Shown: in pieces, positions 1-9,991 of the stretch
Position numbering within the stretch: the first letter of the stretch is position 1
How the letters are laid out: each line of letters starts with the position of its first letter
Origin: Bartonella grahamii ATCC 700132
Lineage (GTDB): Bacteria; Pseudomonadota; Alphaproteobacteria; Rhizobiales; Rhizobiaceae
Length of the DNA stretch: 64,000 nucleotides
Direction of reading: 5' to 3'
Assembly (NCBI RefSeq): GCF_000518085.1
Contig: NZ_KI912377.1
Coordinates: 184,960-248,959, forward strand
Made by a program: the position numbers and the translations under genes
The notes under the pieces: model-generated
Told to the model about the DNA's origin: nothing
The model's database searches: none
The model's input: only the letters and a program-made list of their open reading frames with translations

Positions 1-328
1 CAATAAGCGGCGGAGGGGCTTCTGTAACCTTAAGAAAAGCTGGATAATCTGGTTCTCCCATACCGATAAACCGAACACCTAATCTTTTCGCTTTTTGTAT
101 TTCTTTTTCTGCATCTTCTAAGCTTGCTATTTTAATAGATACAGAACCACCGCCTTTTCTACTAAGCTCTGGCAGCGCTTCCAGAGCATTTTCTGCTGTT
201 TTATAATGATCAATGAGATTGCGAAAACTCACTGCTCCAATATTTTCACTACGCAACAACCGTAACCAATTTAGACGTTGACGATCAGTGAGCAGGATTC
301 CTTTATTTATCCCCGTTTTGAGTCCCAA
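1..328 (-). CDS. dprA: DprA (DNA-processing protein A), N-terminal part, runs off the window
   Basis: This is the N-terminal part of a DprA/Smf-type protein, which loads RecA on incoming single-stranded DNA during transformation. The frame reads [20 protein letters not shown] and later [15 protein letters not shown], typical of the N-terminal region that precedes the Rossmann-like core; the core is outside the window. The frame is open to base 1. The start is uncertain: a TTG at 328 has a GGGGAAG stretch about 9 nt upstream and lies inside the plsY 3' end, and a CTG at 295 would also fit the homologous start. No in-frame ATG follows the upstream stop. It is the last gene seen of a pyrB-pyrC-plsY-dprA run. 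Confidence 0.8.
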   Translation of the reverse strand, partial: MGLKTGINKGILLTDRQRLNWLRLLRSENIGAVSFRNLIDHYKTAENALEALPELSRKGGGSVSIKIASLEDAEKEIQKAKRLGVRFIGMGEPDYPAFLKVTEAPPPLI

Positions 329-947
329 TCTTACTTTCTTCCCCAATTAATAATCTACCGATATTTGCGTAATGCTTTATATACACAAATATGCTCATCA
401 CAATCAGCATAAAATAGAAATAAGGATCGGAAAAGTAAAAAACAAATATCGCAGTTATAACAATAGAAACGAGTGCGGATAATGAAGAATAGCGTGTGAG
501 GAGAAAAATCGTTATCCATACAATAATAAAAATAATTGCTGCAGGCCAATAGATTCCTAAGCAGATCCCTAGATAGGTAGCAACACCTTTGCCGCCTTTA
601 AATTTAAGCCATATGGGGAAAAGATGCCCTAAGAAAACAAAAAAACCTGCTAGAGAAACAAGGATACTATTGTCTAGCGGATCACTAAAAAACTTTATAA
701 CGAAAACAACGATAGTTCCTTTCAACATATCACAAAGAAGTGTTAGAGCAGCAAGCTTTTTATTTCCTGTTCGTAAAACATTTGTAGCTCCAATATTGCC
801 GGAACCAATTGTTCTCACATCGCCAAGTTTGGCTAATCTCGTAAAAAGAAGACCAAATGGAATCGAGCCCATGAGATAAGATATGAGGAAAATAAACCAT
901 GGAGTGGACTGAAAAAATATTTCTGCTTCATTCATTAAGAATCTCAT
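303..947 (-). CDS. plsY: Glycerol-3-phosphate acyltransferase PlsY
   Basis: This integral inner-membrane enzyme transfers an acyl group from acyl-phosphate to glycerol-3-phosphate, the first step of phospholipid synthesis. The 214-residue product has the three family motifs: GSGNIGATN near residue 48, KGGKGVAT near residue 118, and a RYSSLSALV segment near residue 152, on a background of five or so hydrophobic helices. The ATG at 947 shares a base with the TAA of pyrC (TAATG), which implies translational coupling. A second ATG four codons in (935) is an alternative start. The 3' end overlaps the likely start of dprA. Confidence 0.95.
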   Translation of the reverse strand: MRFLMNEAEIFFQSTPWFIFLISYLMGSIPFGLLFTRLAKLGDVRTIGSGNIGATNVLRTGNKKLAALTLLCDMLKGTIVVFVIKFFSDPLDNSILVSLAGFFVFLGHLFPIWLKFKGGKGVATYLGICLGIYWPAAIIFIIVWITIFLLTRYSSLSALVSIVITAIFVFYFSDPYFYFMLIVMSIFVYIKHYANIGRLLIGEESKIGTQNGDK

Positions 948-2248
948 TAAGTTTGTTTATCAAGTTTAAAAACGGTTTTCCCTTTCACAAAGGTCTGGAG
1001 CACGCGTCCTTGAAAACGTGCATTCTCAAAAGGGGTATTTTTTGAACATGAATAGAGCTTCTCTTTCGAAACAACCCATGGTTCTTCAAGATCAACCACA
1101 ATAAGGTCTGCATGAGCACCTTTCTTCAGTGTTCCTGCATTGAGTCCAAAGAGCTTTGCAGGCGCTGTTGACACAAGTTCAGTTATCCGTAAAAGAGATA
1201 GGCTCTCATCATGGTAAAGGCGTAAGGCTGCACTCAATAAAGTCTCCATACCAATAGCCCCAACCGCTGCGTCATTAAATGGTAAATGTTTTGTATCTTT
1301 ACTTTGAGGATCATGAGAAGAAACAATAACATCTATAGTCCCATCCTTTATTGCTTCAATCATTGCTATACGGTCTTCTTCTGTACGCAATGGGGGCATT
1401 AAGCGAAAAGAGGTGCGATATTCACCAATGTCATTTTCATTGAAAGATAAATGATTAATAGATACACCCGCTGAAATTTTCTCACTGCGTTTTTTACCTA
1501 AACGAAGTGCATCGGCAGAGAGTGCTGTTGATATTTGAGCGGCATGATAGCGTGTTTGCGTTAATACTGCTAATCGCAGATCCCTTTCAAGTGGGATAAC
1601 TTCTGCTTCGCGGGGGATGCCAGAAAGACCAAGCCAACTGGCGAGCAGCCCTTCATTCATCACACCTTGTCCTGTAAGATCTTTATCTTGCGTTTCATGC
1701 ATCAATGGAACATCAAAATCACGCGCATAAGTCATTGCACGTCGCATAACAGATGAACTTTGAAGAGTTTTTTTTCCTTCATAAAAGGCAACAGCTCCTG
1801 CATCTTTTAGTAAGCCGAATTCCGTTATTTGCTGTCCGTTGAAACCTTGTGTGATCGCAGCAACGGGATAAATATTGACCGATGACTTTTCTTGTACTGT
1901 ATGCCTAATAAATTCAACAAGTGCCACATTATCAATGACTGGACGCGTATCTGGCATCATGAGGAAAGAAGTAATACCACCTGCGGCGGCGGATTGACTT
2001 GTTGATGCGATTGTTTCACAGTGTTCATTCCCTAATTCTCCAACAAAAACGCGCGCATCAACAAGTCCAGGGAGAATTGCTTTGTTTTGTGCGTTAACAA
2101 TTTCCGCTTCTTCAGGGAATCCCTGATTCAGAGCTTCTTTTCCAGCGGCTATAATCCGTCCATTTTCAACAATAACTGTACCAATTTCATCGACTGCGCG
2201 TGAAGGATCAATAATACGAGCATTTTGAAAAACAATTGGTTTTATCAT
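947..2248 (-). CDS. pyrC: Dihydroorotase-like protein (PyrC/PyrX type, metal site degenerate)
   Basis: This is a 433-residue class I dihydroorotase-fold protein directly after pyrB (ATGA overlap, 2245-2248). The region that normally reads PG-x2-D-x-H-x-H reads [11 protein letters not shown] (residues 60-70), so both metal-binding histidines are missing. The usual catalytic Asp motif (DHAP) reads SSHDPQ (310-315). Known relatives without HxH, such as PyrC' next to pyrB in pseudomonads, do not catalyse the reaction but support aspartate transcarbamoylase assembly. I infer a structural partner of PyrB rather than an active dihydroorotase. An active dihydroorotase would then have to be encoded elsewhere. 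Confidence 0.85.
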   Translation of the reverse strand: MIKPIVFQNARIIDPSRAVDEIGTVIVENGRIIAAGKEALNQGFPEEAEIVNAQNKAILPGLVDARVFVGELGNEHCETIASTSQSAAAGGITSFLMMPDTRPVIDNVALVEFIRHTVQEKSSVNIYPVAAITQGFNGQQITEFGLLKDAGAVAFYEGKKTLQSSSVMRRAMTYARDFDVPLMHETQDKDLTGQGVMNEGLLASWLGLSGIPREAEVIPLERDLRLAVLTQTRYHAAQISTALSADALRLGKKRSEKISAGVSINHLSFNENDIGEYRTSFRLMPPLRTEEDRIAMIEAIKDGTIDVIVSSHDPQSKDTKHLPFNDAAVGAIGMETLLSAALRLYHDESLSLLRITELVSTAPAKLFGLNAGTLKKGAHADLIVVDLEEPWVVSKEKLYSCSKNTPFENARFQGRVLQTFVKGKTVFKLDKQT

Positions 2249-3210
2249 TTTTTTTCTCCACTGATCTTTGCGCGTGAATCTAATAAAGCCTCCATGACCG
2301 CCATACGCACTGCAATTCCCATTTCTACTTGTGTATGAATCATACTTTGTGGTCCATCTGCTATGTCAGATGCAATCTCTACACCACGGTTTATTGGGCC
2401 AGGATGCAGAATAATGGAATCATTTTTGGCATAGGCTAAATTTTCTTTATGTAAGCCAAAATAATGGAAATATTCATGCGTAGAGGGAATAAAAGAACCT
2501 GTCATCCGTTCATGCTGTAAGCGTAACATCATGATAACGTCAGCATTTTTAAGACCTTCTTTCATTGTGTTAAAAACCTCAACACTCATATGAGTGATTT
2601 CTGCGGGTAAGAGTGTTGAGGGAGCAACAACACGAACACGAGCACCCAAAGCATTGAGACTCAGGATATTGGAACGGGCAACACGTGAGTGTAAGATATC
2701 TCCACAAATCGCAACAGTTAATCCTTCAATACGACCTTTTGCTCTTTTAATGGTTAGAGCATCTAATAAAGCCTGTGTTGGATGTTCATGAGCACCATCA
2801 CCTGCATTAATGACACAACAATCAACTTTTTGCGCTAATAAAGCTGCCGCTCCTGCACTGTTATGGCGAAAAACCAGTATATCCGGCTTCATCGCATTGA
2901 GAGTTGCAGCTGTATCAAGTAATGTTTCTCCTTTTTTTACAGATGAGTTGCCGATCGCAAGACTCATCACGTGTGCACCTAGCCTTTTACCCGCTAATTC
3001 AAAAGAAGATTGTGTTCGCGTAGAGGCTTCAAAAAAGAGATTAATTTGAGTCCGTCCATGCAAAGTAGATTTTATTTTATCAATTTTGTTAGAAAGGATA
3101 ACATTTGCTTCTGCACGATCAAGCAATGTATTAAGATCTTGTACACTTAGATCTTTAATAGCTAAAAGATGTTGATGAGGGAAAAGTGGAAAAAAATTAT
3201 CTTGAATCAT
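2245..3210 (-). CDS. pyrB: Aspartate carbamoyltransferase catalytic subunit
   Basis: This enzyme joins carbamoyl phosphate and aspartate, the committed step of pyrimidine synthesis in the cytoplasm. The 321-residue protein has the carbamoyl-phosphate loop [13 protein letters not shown] (about 55-67), [13 protein letters not shown], the [14 protein letters not shown] segment with the carbamoyl-binding HPTQ, and the aspartate-binding [11 protein letters not shown] near the C-terminus. It is the first gene of a minus-strand operon and overlaps the dihydroorotase-like gene by four bases. No regulatory pyrI is present, consistent with the pyrB-pyrC' arrangement in which the second protein completes the complex. 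Confidence 0.95.
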   Translation of the reverse strand: MIQDNFFPLFPHQHLLAIKDLSVQDLNTLLDRAEANVILSNKIDKIKSTLHGRTQINLFFEASTRTQSSFELAGKRLGAHVMSLAIGNSSVKKGETLLDTAATLNAMKPDILVFRHNSAGAAALLAQKVDCCVINAGDGAHEHPTQALLDALTIKRAKGRIEGLTVAICGDILHSRVARSNILSLNALGARVRVVAPSTLLPAEITHMSVEVFNTMKEGLKNADVIMMLRLQHERMTGSFIPSTHEYFHYFGLHKENLAYAKNDSIILHPGPINRGVEIASDIADGPQSMIHTQVEMGIAVRMAVMEALLDSRAKISGEKK

Positions 3211-3335
3211 AGCATTCTTCTTTATCTCTCTCTAAACAGGTTAAACAAGCATTTGTTTGAATATGATAAATGTTTCTTAACTCTAAAAAGACAAATAGTC
3301 TATGATATGAATGGTTTGAATGTAGGAATATACCT

Positions 3336-4955
3336 ATGAGTGCTGTATCTGCGCAAAATAATCGTCGAAAAAATACATTTCTTAGCGATACGCTTATGTT
3401 TCGTATTGCCTCTACTTTGCCTAAGTTTTTGTTAGCAAGTTTTGAAGAAATAGGAGATTTTGCAGCGAGTCGAGAAGCATGTAAACTCTCTTGCTTAGCA
3501 AATCATTATAAGCCTTTATTGTGTTATAATGATGAATGGGGGCAACCGACGGAAAAATTAGAGATCCATTCTTCCTATCAAGCTCTTCAACAATATTCTA
3601 GACAAGCTGGTTTGGTTACCTCACTTTGGGAAAATACGAGCTCAGAAAATGGAGTACGCTATCAAGCGCGTGCGATTCGTTTAGCTTTATCTGCTGGTTT
3701 AGAAACAGGACATTTGAATGAAGTTATCATAACGAGTGCAGCTATTGCTGTGTTAATTAGTGATATTGAGCTCTTCAAAAAATGGCAAAATGTACTTTTA
3801 TCACGCCAATATGATTCCTCATCAAAGCCTATTCATCATAAAAAGGCTGCTTCTCTAACTTGTGCATTTGATGATATTGAAAAATACGCTTTTAATTTTC
3901 CAAGTGTTAAGAAGATTTCTTTCGATGACAGTATGGAACGTGATCTATATCGTTTAAATGTTGTAAAAACCAATGTTATTAATCCTACCGCTGACGGATA
4001 TCTTGTTAGTGCAGATTTAAATGGTCATTTAAGTTGTTTTTTTATTCCACGCATACAAGAAAATGGCGCATTAAATGGATTTATATCGATTCGTCATTTA
4101 ATTCAGCGTTCTGGAGAACTTTTAACACCAGAGGGGGTTGTTGATTTCCAAGGCAGTTATGGTTGGCTTTTGGGAAATGCTGGAGAAGGGCTTAAAGTTA
4201 TTAAAGATATCGAGACGATGATGCGTTTCGATCAATCAGTCATATCGGCAGGTGTTTTGCGAGCGGCTCTTCAATTTGGCATAGATTTTTTCCGGAAAAA
4301 AATGCCCAATCAACCTTTACCACCACTGACAGAACGTATTTTTGCAGATATTGCATTAGATATAGCTGCTTCACAAGCATTGGTTTTGCGTTTAGCGAGA
4401 GCATTTGACAATGCAGCAAATGACCGTTCTGAAGCAGCTTTTGCCCGCATTATGACACCTATTATTGCTTATCACGTAAGTCAATTGGTTGTGCCTATTA
4501 TTGGCGAAATTATTGCACAACTTGGTATTGAAAGTTTTATAGAGAATAATCCATTATCACAAATGTTGCATAATGGGCCTGCACGAATTGTGAGAAATAG
4601 TTCTGCTAATCAATTGGTAAAGGATGCCATTCTTATTGCTGAAAAAGCACCGGGACTGTTTCAGAAATTGTTAGAAAAAATTGCTCTTGATATTGGACCA
4701 GCGGGACCACGAGCAATTGAAATTATTAAGTCAGCAGGTGATATGGCATCAGCAAATGAAGGTGCAGGAAGGTTTTTTGTTGAACAGGTAGCCTATGCAG
4801 CAGCAGCAGCAGCATTACGTTCTACAGACATAGAACATGTTGCAAATGCCTATATGGAAAGCCGTCTTGGGGGACAATGGAGATCTTCCTATGGGATGCT
4901 CATTGCACGATATAATGCAGGGCATTTGCTCAATGTCCTCTATCCTTCCATATGA
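3336..4955 (+). CDS. Divergent acyl-CoA dehydrogenase family protein (AidB-like)
   Basis: This 539-residue protein has the length and layout of the AidB/ACAD11-like branch of the acyl-CoA dehydrogenase family. The middle domain shows [33 protein letters not shown], the family pattern of Gly-rich turn plus Arg-containing helix (about 285-325). Near the C-terminus the stretch that normally reads xIWEGSGN reads IVRNSSANQ, so the family signature has decayed although the frame is intact. Function is therefore uncertain; it may not be a working dehydrogenase. The gene stands alone, divergent from pyrB. Its last 16 bases overlap the end of ruvX on the other strand. Confidence 0.7.
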   Translation: MSAVSAQNNRRKNTFLSDTLMFRIASTLPKFLLASFEEIGDFAASREACKLSCLANHYKPLLCYNDEWGQPTEKLEIHSSYQALQQYSRQAGLVTSLWENTSSENGVRYQARAIRLALSAGLETGHLNEVIITSAAIAVLISDIELFKKWQNVLLSRQYDSSSKPIHHKKAASLTCAFDDIEKYAFNFPSVKKISFDDSMERDLYRLNVVKTNVINPTADGYLVSADLNGHLSCFFIPRIQENGALNGFISIRHLIQRSGELLTPEGVVDFQGSYGWLLGNAGEGLKVIKDIETMMRFDQSVISAGVLRAALQFGIDFFRKKMPNQPLPPLTERIFADIALDIAASQALVLRLARAFDNAANDRSEAAFARIMTPIIAYHVSQLVVPIIGEIIAQLGIESFIENNPLSQMLHNGPARIVRNSSANQLVKDAILIAEKAPGLFQKLLEKIALDIGPAGPRAIEIIKSAGDMASANEGAGRFFVEQVAYAAAAAALRSTDIEHVANAYMESRLGGQWRSSYGMLIARYNAGHLLNVLYPSI

Positions 4956-5419
4956 TGAAAGTTTTGAATTCTATTGAGAGCACCTTGCAATATAAAAGCA
5001 GCGGCTGCCGAATCAATTCGGCTTGCTCTTTTAGCGCGCGATACATTCATTTCTAGAAGAGAACGCTCTGCAGCAATTGTTGACAAACGTTCGTCCCAAA
5101 AAACAAATGGAATTTTTGTATAAGCTTTCATATTGCTCACAAAAGCTCTGGTTGCTTGAACACGAGAACCGCTGCTCCCATTCATGTTAAGGGGTAAGCC
5201 AATGATAATAACGCCTACATTTTCACGGTCAAAAATTTTAATAAGTGTGTAAGCATCTTCTGTAAATTTTTTTCGCTGTAGTACAGGACGCGGATTTGAG
5301 ACAGTCAGCCCCATATCAGAAATCGCAATTCCGATAGTTTTTGTCCCTAAATCTAAGCCTGCTATTGTTTGTCCAGGCAAAAGATGTGTCATAACTTCGT
5401 TTATATTAATAACGATCAT
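4940..5419 (-). CDS. ruvX: Putative pre-16S rRNA nuclease / Holliday-junction resolvase YqgF (RuvX)
   Basis: This is a 159-residue RNase H-fold protein of the YqgF family, implicated in 16S rRNA 5'-end maturation and earlier proposed as a Holliday-junction resolvase. The acidic residues lie in [16 protein letters not shown] (about 19-34), the WDERLST segment, and [24 protein letters not shown] is the usual loop. The start at 5419 keeps about 17 residues before the first strand, as I recall for rhizobial homologues; an internal ATG at 5392 is possible. It is divergent from gatC and convergent with the AidB-like gene. Confidence 0.9.
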   Translation of the reverse strand: MIVININEVMTHLLPGQTIAGLDLGTKTIGIAISDMGLTVSNPRPVLQRKKFTEDAYTLIKIFDRENVGVIIIGLPLNMNGSSGSRVQATRAFVSNMKAYTKIPFVFWDERLSTIAAERSLLEMNVSRAKRASRIDSAAAAFILQGALNRIQNFHHMEG

Positions 5420-5489
5420 AAGGGTATAATGCGTTTTTTAATGTTTCAGATCTAATGGTTATATTCTTCATTCATGTTATCTAATATTC

Positions 5490-5518
5490 TTGCGCTTGCA
5501 AGCTCAGCCTTGTATAGC
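5490..5518 (+). promoter_or_regulatory. Sigma70-type promoter of gatCA
   Basis: TTGCGC (5490-5495) is followed after exactly 17 bases by TATAGC (5513-5518), about 40 bases before the gatC ATG. It lies in the divergent spacer between ruvX and gatC. Confidence 0.5.
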
Positions 5519-5557
5519 CAGAATAAAGATTAATAAAAACAGAAAGGCGTAAATAGT

Positions 5558-5845
5558 ATGTCTGTTGATCAAGAGACCGTCAAGCGGGTCGCACATTTAG
5601 CGCGGATTGCTATCCACGATGATGAGATAGAACCTGTGACAAAAAAATTCAATGCTATTTTAGGTTTTGTAGAGCAATTGAATGAAGTTGATGTCAGTGG
5701 AGTTGAGCCATTAACATCTGTGATGCCGATGACTCTACGAATGCGTGAAGATAGTGTTACAGATGGCGATAAAGCAGCAGATATTGTAGCCAATGCCCCT
5801 GTTACAGAAGAAAATTTTTTTCTTGTCTCAAAAATTGTTGAGTAA
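5558..5845 (+). CDS. gatC: Aspartyl/glutamyl-tRNA amidotransferase subunit C
   Basis: This is the small stabilising subunit (95 residues) of GatCAB, which amidates mischarged Glu-tRNA(Gln) and Asp-tRNA(Asn). The N-terminal VAHLARIAI helix, the [21 protein letters not shown] middle segment and [11 protein letters not shown]-type C-terminal half match the family along its whole length. It lies 31 bases upstream of gatA, clearly cotranscribed. GatB is not in the window. Confidence 0.95.
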   Translation: MSVDQETVKRVAHLARIAIHDDEIEPVTKKFNAILGFVEQLNEVDVSGVEPLTSVMPMTLRMREDSVTDGDKAADIVANAPVTEENFFLVSKIVE

Positions 5846-5876
5846 CTTTTTATATTTTTGAAATTTGAGAACCAAT

Positions 5877-7361
5877 ATGACCGATTTAACAACCCTCACA
5901 ATTGCGCAAGCTCGTGATTCTCTAACAAAGAAAAATCTCAAAGCAACAGAATTAACGGAAGCTTATTTACAAGCAATAGAATCAGCTAATCCAATTTTGA
6001 ATGCTTATGTAACAATAACAGCAGAACAGGCAATGAAAATGGCTGCTGAATCAGATAGTCGCTTAGCGAGAGGGCAGGGAGGGCTTTTAGAAGGAATTCC
6101 TTTGGGGATTAAAGATCTTTTTGCAACCTATGGTGTTCATACTCAAGCCTGTTCACATATCCTTGATGGTTTTAAACCGCATTATGAATCAACTGTCACG
6201 GCTAATTTATGGCAAGACGGTGCTGTAATGTTAGGAAAACTTAATATGGATGAGTTTGCTATGGGCTCATCCAATGAAACATCATATTATGGTCCCGTTA
6301 TTAATCCGTGGAGAAAAAAAGACTCGAATGAAAAACTCGTACCCGGTGGTTCTTCGGGAGGATCTGCTGCCGCTGTTGCTGCACAAATTTGTGCCGGTGC
6401 AACTGCAACCGATACAGGTGGCTCAATACGTCAACCAGCAGCTTTTACTGGAACTGTAGGAATAAAGCCAACTTATGGACGTTGTTCACGGTGGGGCGTT
6501 GTTGCATTTGCTTCATCCCTTGATCAAGCTGGACCTGTTGCCAGAGATGTTCGTGATTGTGCCATCTTACTAAGATCAATGGCCTCTTTTGATGAAAAAG
6601 ATTCTACTTCCGTGAATTTACCAGTTCCTGATTATGAAAGTTATCTTGGTCAATCAATTAAAGGAATGAAAATTGGTATTCCAAAAGAATATCATATGGA
6701 TGGAATGTCTCCAGAAATTATTGAGCTTTGGCAAAAAGGCATAAGTTGGTTAAAGGAAGCAGGAACTGAGATTAAGAACATTTCTTTGCCCCATACAAAA
6801 TATGCTCTACCTTCTTATTATATTATAGCTCCTGCAGAAGCCTCTTCTAATTTAGCACGTTATGATGGTGTGCGTTTTGGTCTACGCGTGCCTGGAAAAG
6901 ACATCATTGAGATGTATGAAAACACGCGCTCTGTTGGTTTTGGTGATGAAGTCAAGCGACGTATTTTGGTTGGGACTTATGTTCTTTCATCTGGTTATTA
7001 TGATGCCTGTTATCTAAGAGCTCAAAAAGTAAGAACACTCGTAAAACGTGATTTTGATCAATGTTTTGCTTCAGGCATTGATGCTATTCTAACACCAGCA
7101 ACACTAACACCTGCCTTTGGTATTGCTGATGAAAAAATAAAAAATGATGCTGTAGCAATGTATCTTAATGACATTTTTACGGTACCCGTTAATATGGCTG
7201 GTTTACCAGGAATCTCTGTTCCTGCAGGTCTGTCATCAAATGGTTTGCCTCTAGGATTGCAATTGATTGGTAAACCTTTTGCTGAGGAAGTCATTTTTCA
7301 GATAGCGCACATTATTGAAAAAGAAGCAGGGATATTCAGTGCAGAAAAATGGTGGATGTAA
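5877..7361 (+). CDS. gatA: Glutamyl-tRNA(Gln) amidotransferase subunit A
   Basis: This is the amidase subunit of GatCAB; it hydrolyses glutamine and passes ammonia to GatB. The Ser-cisSer-Lys triad is visible: Lys in [14 protein letters not shown] (about residue 76), then the amidase signature [13 protein letters not shown] with [12 protein letters not shown] (about 150-180). The length of 494 residues from ATG 5877 is normal. A TTG four codons upstream (5865) is open, but the ATG is the better start. The gene is followed by a strong terminator hairpin. Confidence 0.97.
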   Translation: MTDLTTLTIAQARDSLTKKNLKATELTEAYLQAIESANPILNAYVTITAEQAMKMAAESDSRLARGQGGLLEGIPLGIKDLFATYGVHTQACSHILDGFKPHYESTVTANLWQDGAVMLGKLNMDEFAMGSSNETSYYGPVINPWRKKDSNEKLVPGGSSGGSAAAVAAQICAGATATDTGGSIRQPAAFTGTVGIKPTYGRCSRWGVVAFASSLDQAGPVARDVRDCAILLRSMASFDEKDSTSVNLPVPDYESYLGQSIKGMKIGIPKEYHMDGMSPEIIELWQKGISWLKEAGTEIKNISLPHTKYALPSYYIIAPAEASSNLARYDGVRFGLRVPGKDIIEMYENTRSVGFGDEVKRRILVGTYVLSSGYYDACYLRAQKVRTLVKRDFDQCFASGIDAILTPATLTPAFGIADEKIKNDAVAMYLNDIFTVPVNMAGLPGISVPAGLSSNGLPLGLQLIGKPFAEEVIFQIAHIIEKEAGIFSAEKWWM

Positions 7362-7380
7362 TAATCAAACTTCATAAAGG

Positions 7381-7414
7381 AGCATTTCTCATTGAGGATG
7401 AGAAATGCTTTTTT
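7381..7414 (+). terminator. Rho-independent terminator of gatCA
   Basis: A perfect 12-bp stem, AGCATTTCTCAT (7381-7392) with ATGAGAAATGCT (7398-7409), has a TGAGG loop and is followed by T residues 7410-7414. It lies 20 bases after the gatA stop. Confidence 0.9.
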
Positions 7415-7456
7415 AAAAGGTGGAGGGATGAACTCTATTTCCTCAATTCGTAGTCT

Positions 7457-8167
7457 TTATCCACCAAGATAGGCTTCTTTAACACGCGAATCAGAGAGCA
7501 TAGTTTTACCTTCACCGTGAAATAAAATATGTCCTACCTCTAAAATATAAGCATAGTCAGCTATAGAAAGCGCAGCAAATGCATTTTGTTCAATAAGAAG
7601 AACAGTTTTTCCCATCTCATTAATTTTTCTAATAATCGAAAAAATCTCTCGAACAAGAAGCGGTGCCAATCCCAACGATGGTTCATCTAATATGACCATA
7701 TCAGGATTGCTCATGAGTGCACGGCCCACAGCAACCATCTGTTGTTCACCACCTGACATTGTTCCTCCCAACTGTTTTGCTCTTTCTCGTAGGCGCGGAA
7801 AAAGATCAAATATCCATTCAATATCACGGGAAATTCCCTGCTTATCATGACGGATATAAGCACCTAGATGAAGATTCTCTAAAACAGTGAGATGGGGCAT
7901 GATACGGCGTCCTTCAGGACTTAGAGCAATACCTAATCGCAAAATCTCTTCTGGTGATTTTTTAATAATAGATTTGCCATTATAGGTAATTTTTCCATAA
8001 ACAGAGCGATTAAGTCCTGTAATAGAACGTACAATACTGCTTTTTCCAGCACCATTGGCTCCAATTAAAGTGACAATACTTCCCTTTTTTATGGACATAG
8101 AAAGATTTTGGACAGCTTTAATGGCGCCATAATGAACGTAAAGATTTTTTATTTTAAGAATATCCAT
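7457..8167 (-). CDS. livF: Branched-chain amino-acid ABC transporter, ATP-binding protein LivF
   Basis: This is one of the two ATPases of a branched-chain amino-acid uptake system. The 236-residue protein has Walker A GANGAGKS, signature SGGEQQ, Walker B MVILDEPSLGL and the terminal AYLGG that LivF proteins share. The open frame extends back to 8251, but the family start MDILKIKNLYVHYG begins at the ATG at 8167. That start overlaps the end of livG by 14 bases, showing translational coupling. It is the last gene of the livK-H-M-G-F cluster. Confidence 0.93.
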   Translation of the reverse strand: MDILKIKNLYVHYGAIKAVQNLSMSIKKGSIVTLIGANGAGKSSIVRSITGLNRSVYGKITYNGKSIIKKSPEEILRLGIALSPEGRRIMPHLTVLENLHLGAYIRHDKQGISRDIEWIFDLFPRLRERAKQLGGTMSGGEQQMVAVGRALMSNPDMVILDEPSLGLAPLLVREIFSIIRKINEMGKTVLLIEQNAFAALSIADYAYILEVGHILFHGEGKTMLSDSRVKEAYLGG

Positions 8168-8936
8168 AAACATCTCCGCCAAGATAAGCTTCAATAACTT
8201 TAGGGTTATTACGAATTTCATCTGGTGTACCATTGGCAATGCAACAGCCATATTCCATAACCAAAATATGTTGGCAAAGCCCCATAACCACTTTCATATC
8301 GTGCTCAATAAGAAGAATTGTAAGATCAAAGTCTTTTTGCACTTTTGCTATGAATTTTCTAAGATCTTCACTTTCTTGTGGATTCATGCCAGCAACAGGT
8401 TCATCAAGAAGAAGCAATTTGGGCTTTGTGGCTAACGCGCGTGCAATTTCTAGACGTCGTTGCACACCATAAGGTAAAGCTGTTGCCGATTGATTGGCAA
8501 GGTGATCAAGCTGTAGCTGCTCAAGGAGCTCCAAGGAATTTTTATAAACTTCCTTCTTTTCTTTCATTGCTTTTGAAAAAAATAGAGCTGAAGAAAACCA
8601 AGGATATTTTTGTCGAACATGCGCTCCTACCATAACATTCTGCAAAACCGTTAACCCTGAGAAAAGACGAATATTTTGAAATGTTCTGGCAATATGGCGT
8701 CTACAGATAATATAAGGAGGCGCTCCAGAAATTTTTTGCTCATCAAAAAGAATGACGCCGCTTGTAGGAGCATAAAATCCAGAAATCATATTGAAAACGG
8801 TTGTTTTTCCAGCACCATTGGGACCAATTAATCCAGTAATACTTCCTCGTTTAATTGCCATATTAATATTATTTACAGCAACTAATCCGCCAAAACGCAT
8901 TACAATATTATTGAGTGAAAGGATGGTGTCGTTCAT
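8154..8936 (-). CDS. livG: Branched-chain amino-acid ABC transporter, ATP-binding protein LivG
   Basis: This is the second ATPase of the Liv transporter, 260 residues. It has Walker A GPNGAGKT, a LivG-type signature loop LPYGVQRRLEIARAL, Walker B LLLLDEPVAGMNP and the H-loop LIEHDMKVVMGL. The longer C-terminus with TPDEIRNNPKVIEAYLGG is characteristic of LivG. Its ATG overlaps the livM stop (8933-8936, ATGA). Confidence 0.94.
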   Translation of the reverse strand: MNDTILSLNNIVMRFGGLVAVNNINMAIKRGSITGLIGPNGAGKTTVFNMISGFYAPTSGVILFDEQKISGAPPYIICRRHIARTFQNIRLFSGLTVLQNVMVGAHVRQKYPWFSSALFFSKAMKEKKEVYKNSLELLEQLQLDHLANQSATALPYGVQRRLEIARALATKPKLLLLDEPVAGMNPQESEDLRKFIAKVQKDFDLTILLIEHDMKVVMGLCQHILVMEYGCCIANGTPDEIRNNPKVIEAYLGGDVYGYS

Positions 8937-9991
8937 AGCTTTCCCTCAGTATTAGAAAGCTTTTTGCGTGTCAAAAAGCTATAAATTCCATTCCATGAGA
9001 ATTCTCGTTGTCCCATCAACCCTTTTCTCCAAAACAAGATAATTACCAGCAATAAAAGAGAAAAAACAACCATACGAAGCCCTGGTGTTTCTGGAATATG
9101 TATGAAACCTAAGTCAAATGGACTTTCAATAATACGAAGCCATTCAAGCATAACTGTAATAATAATGCTGCCAATAATGCTTCCTGTAATTGAGCCGAGA
9201 CCACCAGCAACTACAATCATCAAAATATTAAAAGTTAGAAGAAAATTAAACATTTTGGGATCAATGGTTGAAATAAGAGCAGCCATTAATGCTCCACCTA
9301 TACCTGCAAAAAACGCTCCAACAGTAAAAGAAAAACTACGGTAGAAAAAAGCGTTAATTCCCATAGTTTTCGCAGCAATTTCATCATCACGAATGGCACG
9401 TAATACGTTACCAGTATTGCTTTGCAGTAAAAGGACAATAAAGAGAACAGTAAATGCTAACCAACCATAGTTCCACCATAATGTTGCATTTTGAGGTATT
9501 CCCTTGATACCTAAAGAGCCATTTGTAAGCGATGTTGCGTTCGTAATGACAATGCGAATAATTTCTGCAAAACCCAATGTTGCAATTCCAAGATAATCAC
9601 CACCAAGACGTAATATTGGCAAAGCAATCAATAAACCTACAACTGCAGCACATAAACCACTTATAACAACAGCGACAAAAAAAGGTAATTGCAGATGATA
9701 CAATGGTTCAGCGATAGGCTCCAGAATCCACATCATTTCTTTTTGTTCAGGGGAAAGAAGTAAAATTGCGCAAACATAAGCACCAATAGCCATAAATCCA
9801 GCATGTCCAAGAGAAAACATACCTGTGAAACCGTAAATCAAATTAAGCGAAATTGCCAATATCGCATTAATAGCAATCAGATTTATGATACGAAGCGTAT
9901 AGTCATTAAAATGGCTATCAGCATAAAATAAAAAACCTATGAGAACTAAAACACTTATACAAGATAAAACAGTTGTCACTGACTTTGCCAT
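8933..9991 (-). CDS. livM: Branched-chain amino-acid ABC transporter permease LivM
   Basis: This is a 352-residue inner-membrane permease, paired with LivH. It contains about ten hydrophobic segments and the LivM landmarks LNLIYGFTGMFSLGHAGFMAIGAY near the N-terminus and RAIRDDEIAAKTMGIN, the cytoplasmic loop that contacts the ATPases (about residue 205). Its start shares a base with the livH stop at 9991. The C-terminal tail after FWRKGLMGQREFSW is polar. Confidence 0.94.
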   Translation of the reverse strand: MAKSVTTVLSCISVLVLIGFLFYADSHFNDYTLRIINLIAINAILAISLNLIYGFTGMFSLGHAGFMAIGAYVCAILLLSPEQKEMMWILEPIAEPLYHLQLPFFVAVVISGLCAAVVGLLIALPILRLGGDYLGIATLGFAEIIRIVITNATSLTNGSLGIKGIPQNATLWWNYGWLAFTVLFIVLLLQSNTGNVLRAIRDDEIAAKTMGINAFFYRSFSFTVGAFFAGIGGALMAALISTIDPKMFNFLLTFNILMIVVAGGLGSITGSIIGSIIITVMLEWLRIIESPFDLGFIHIPETPGLRMVVFSLLLLVIILFWRKGLMGQREFSWNGIYSFLTRKKLSNTEGKL

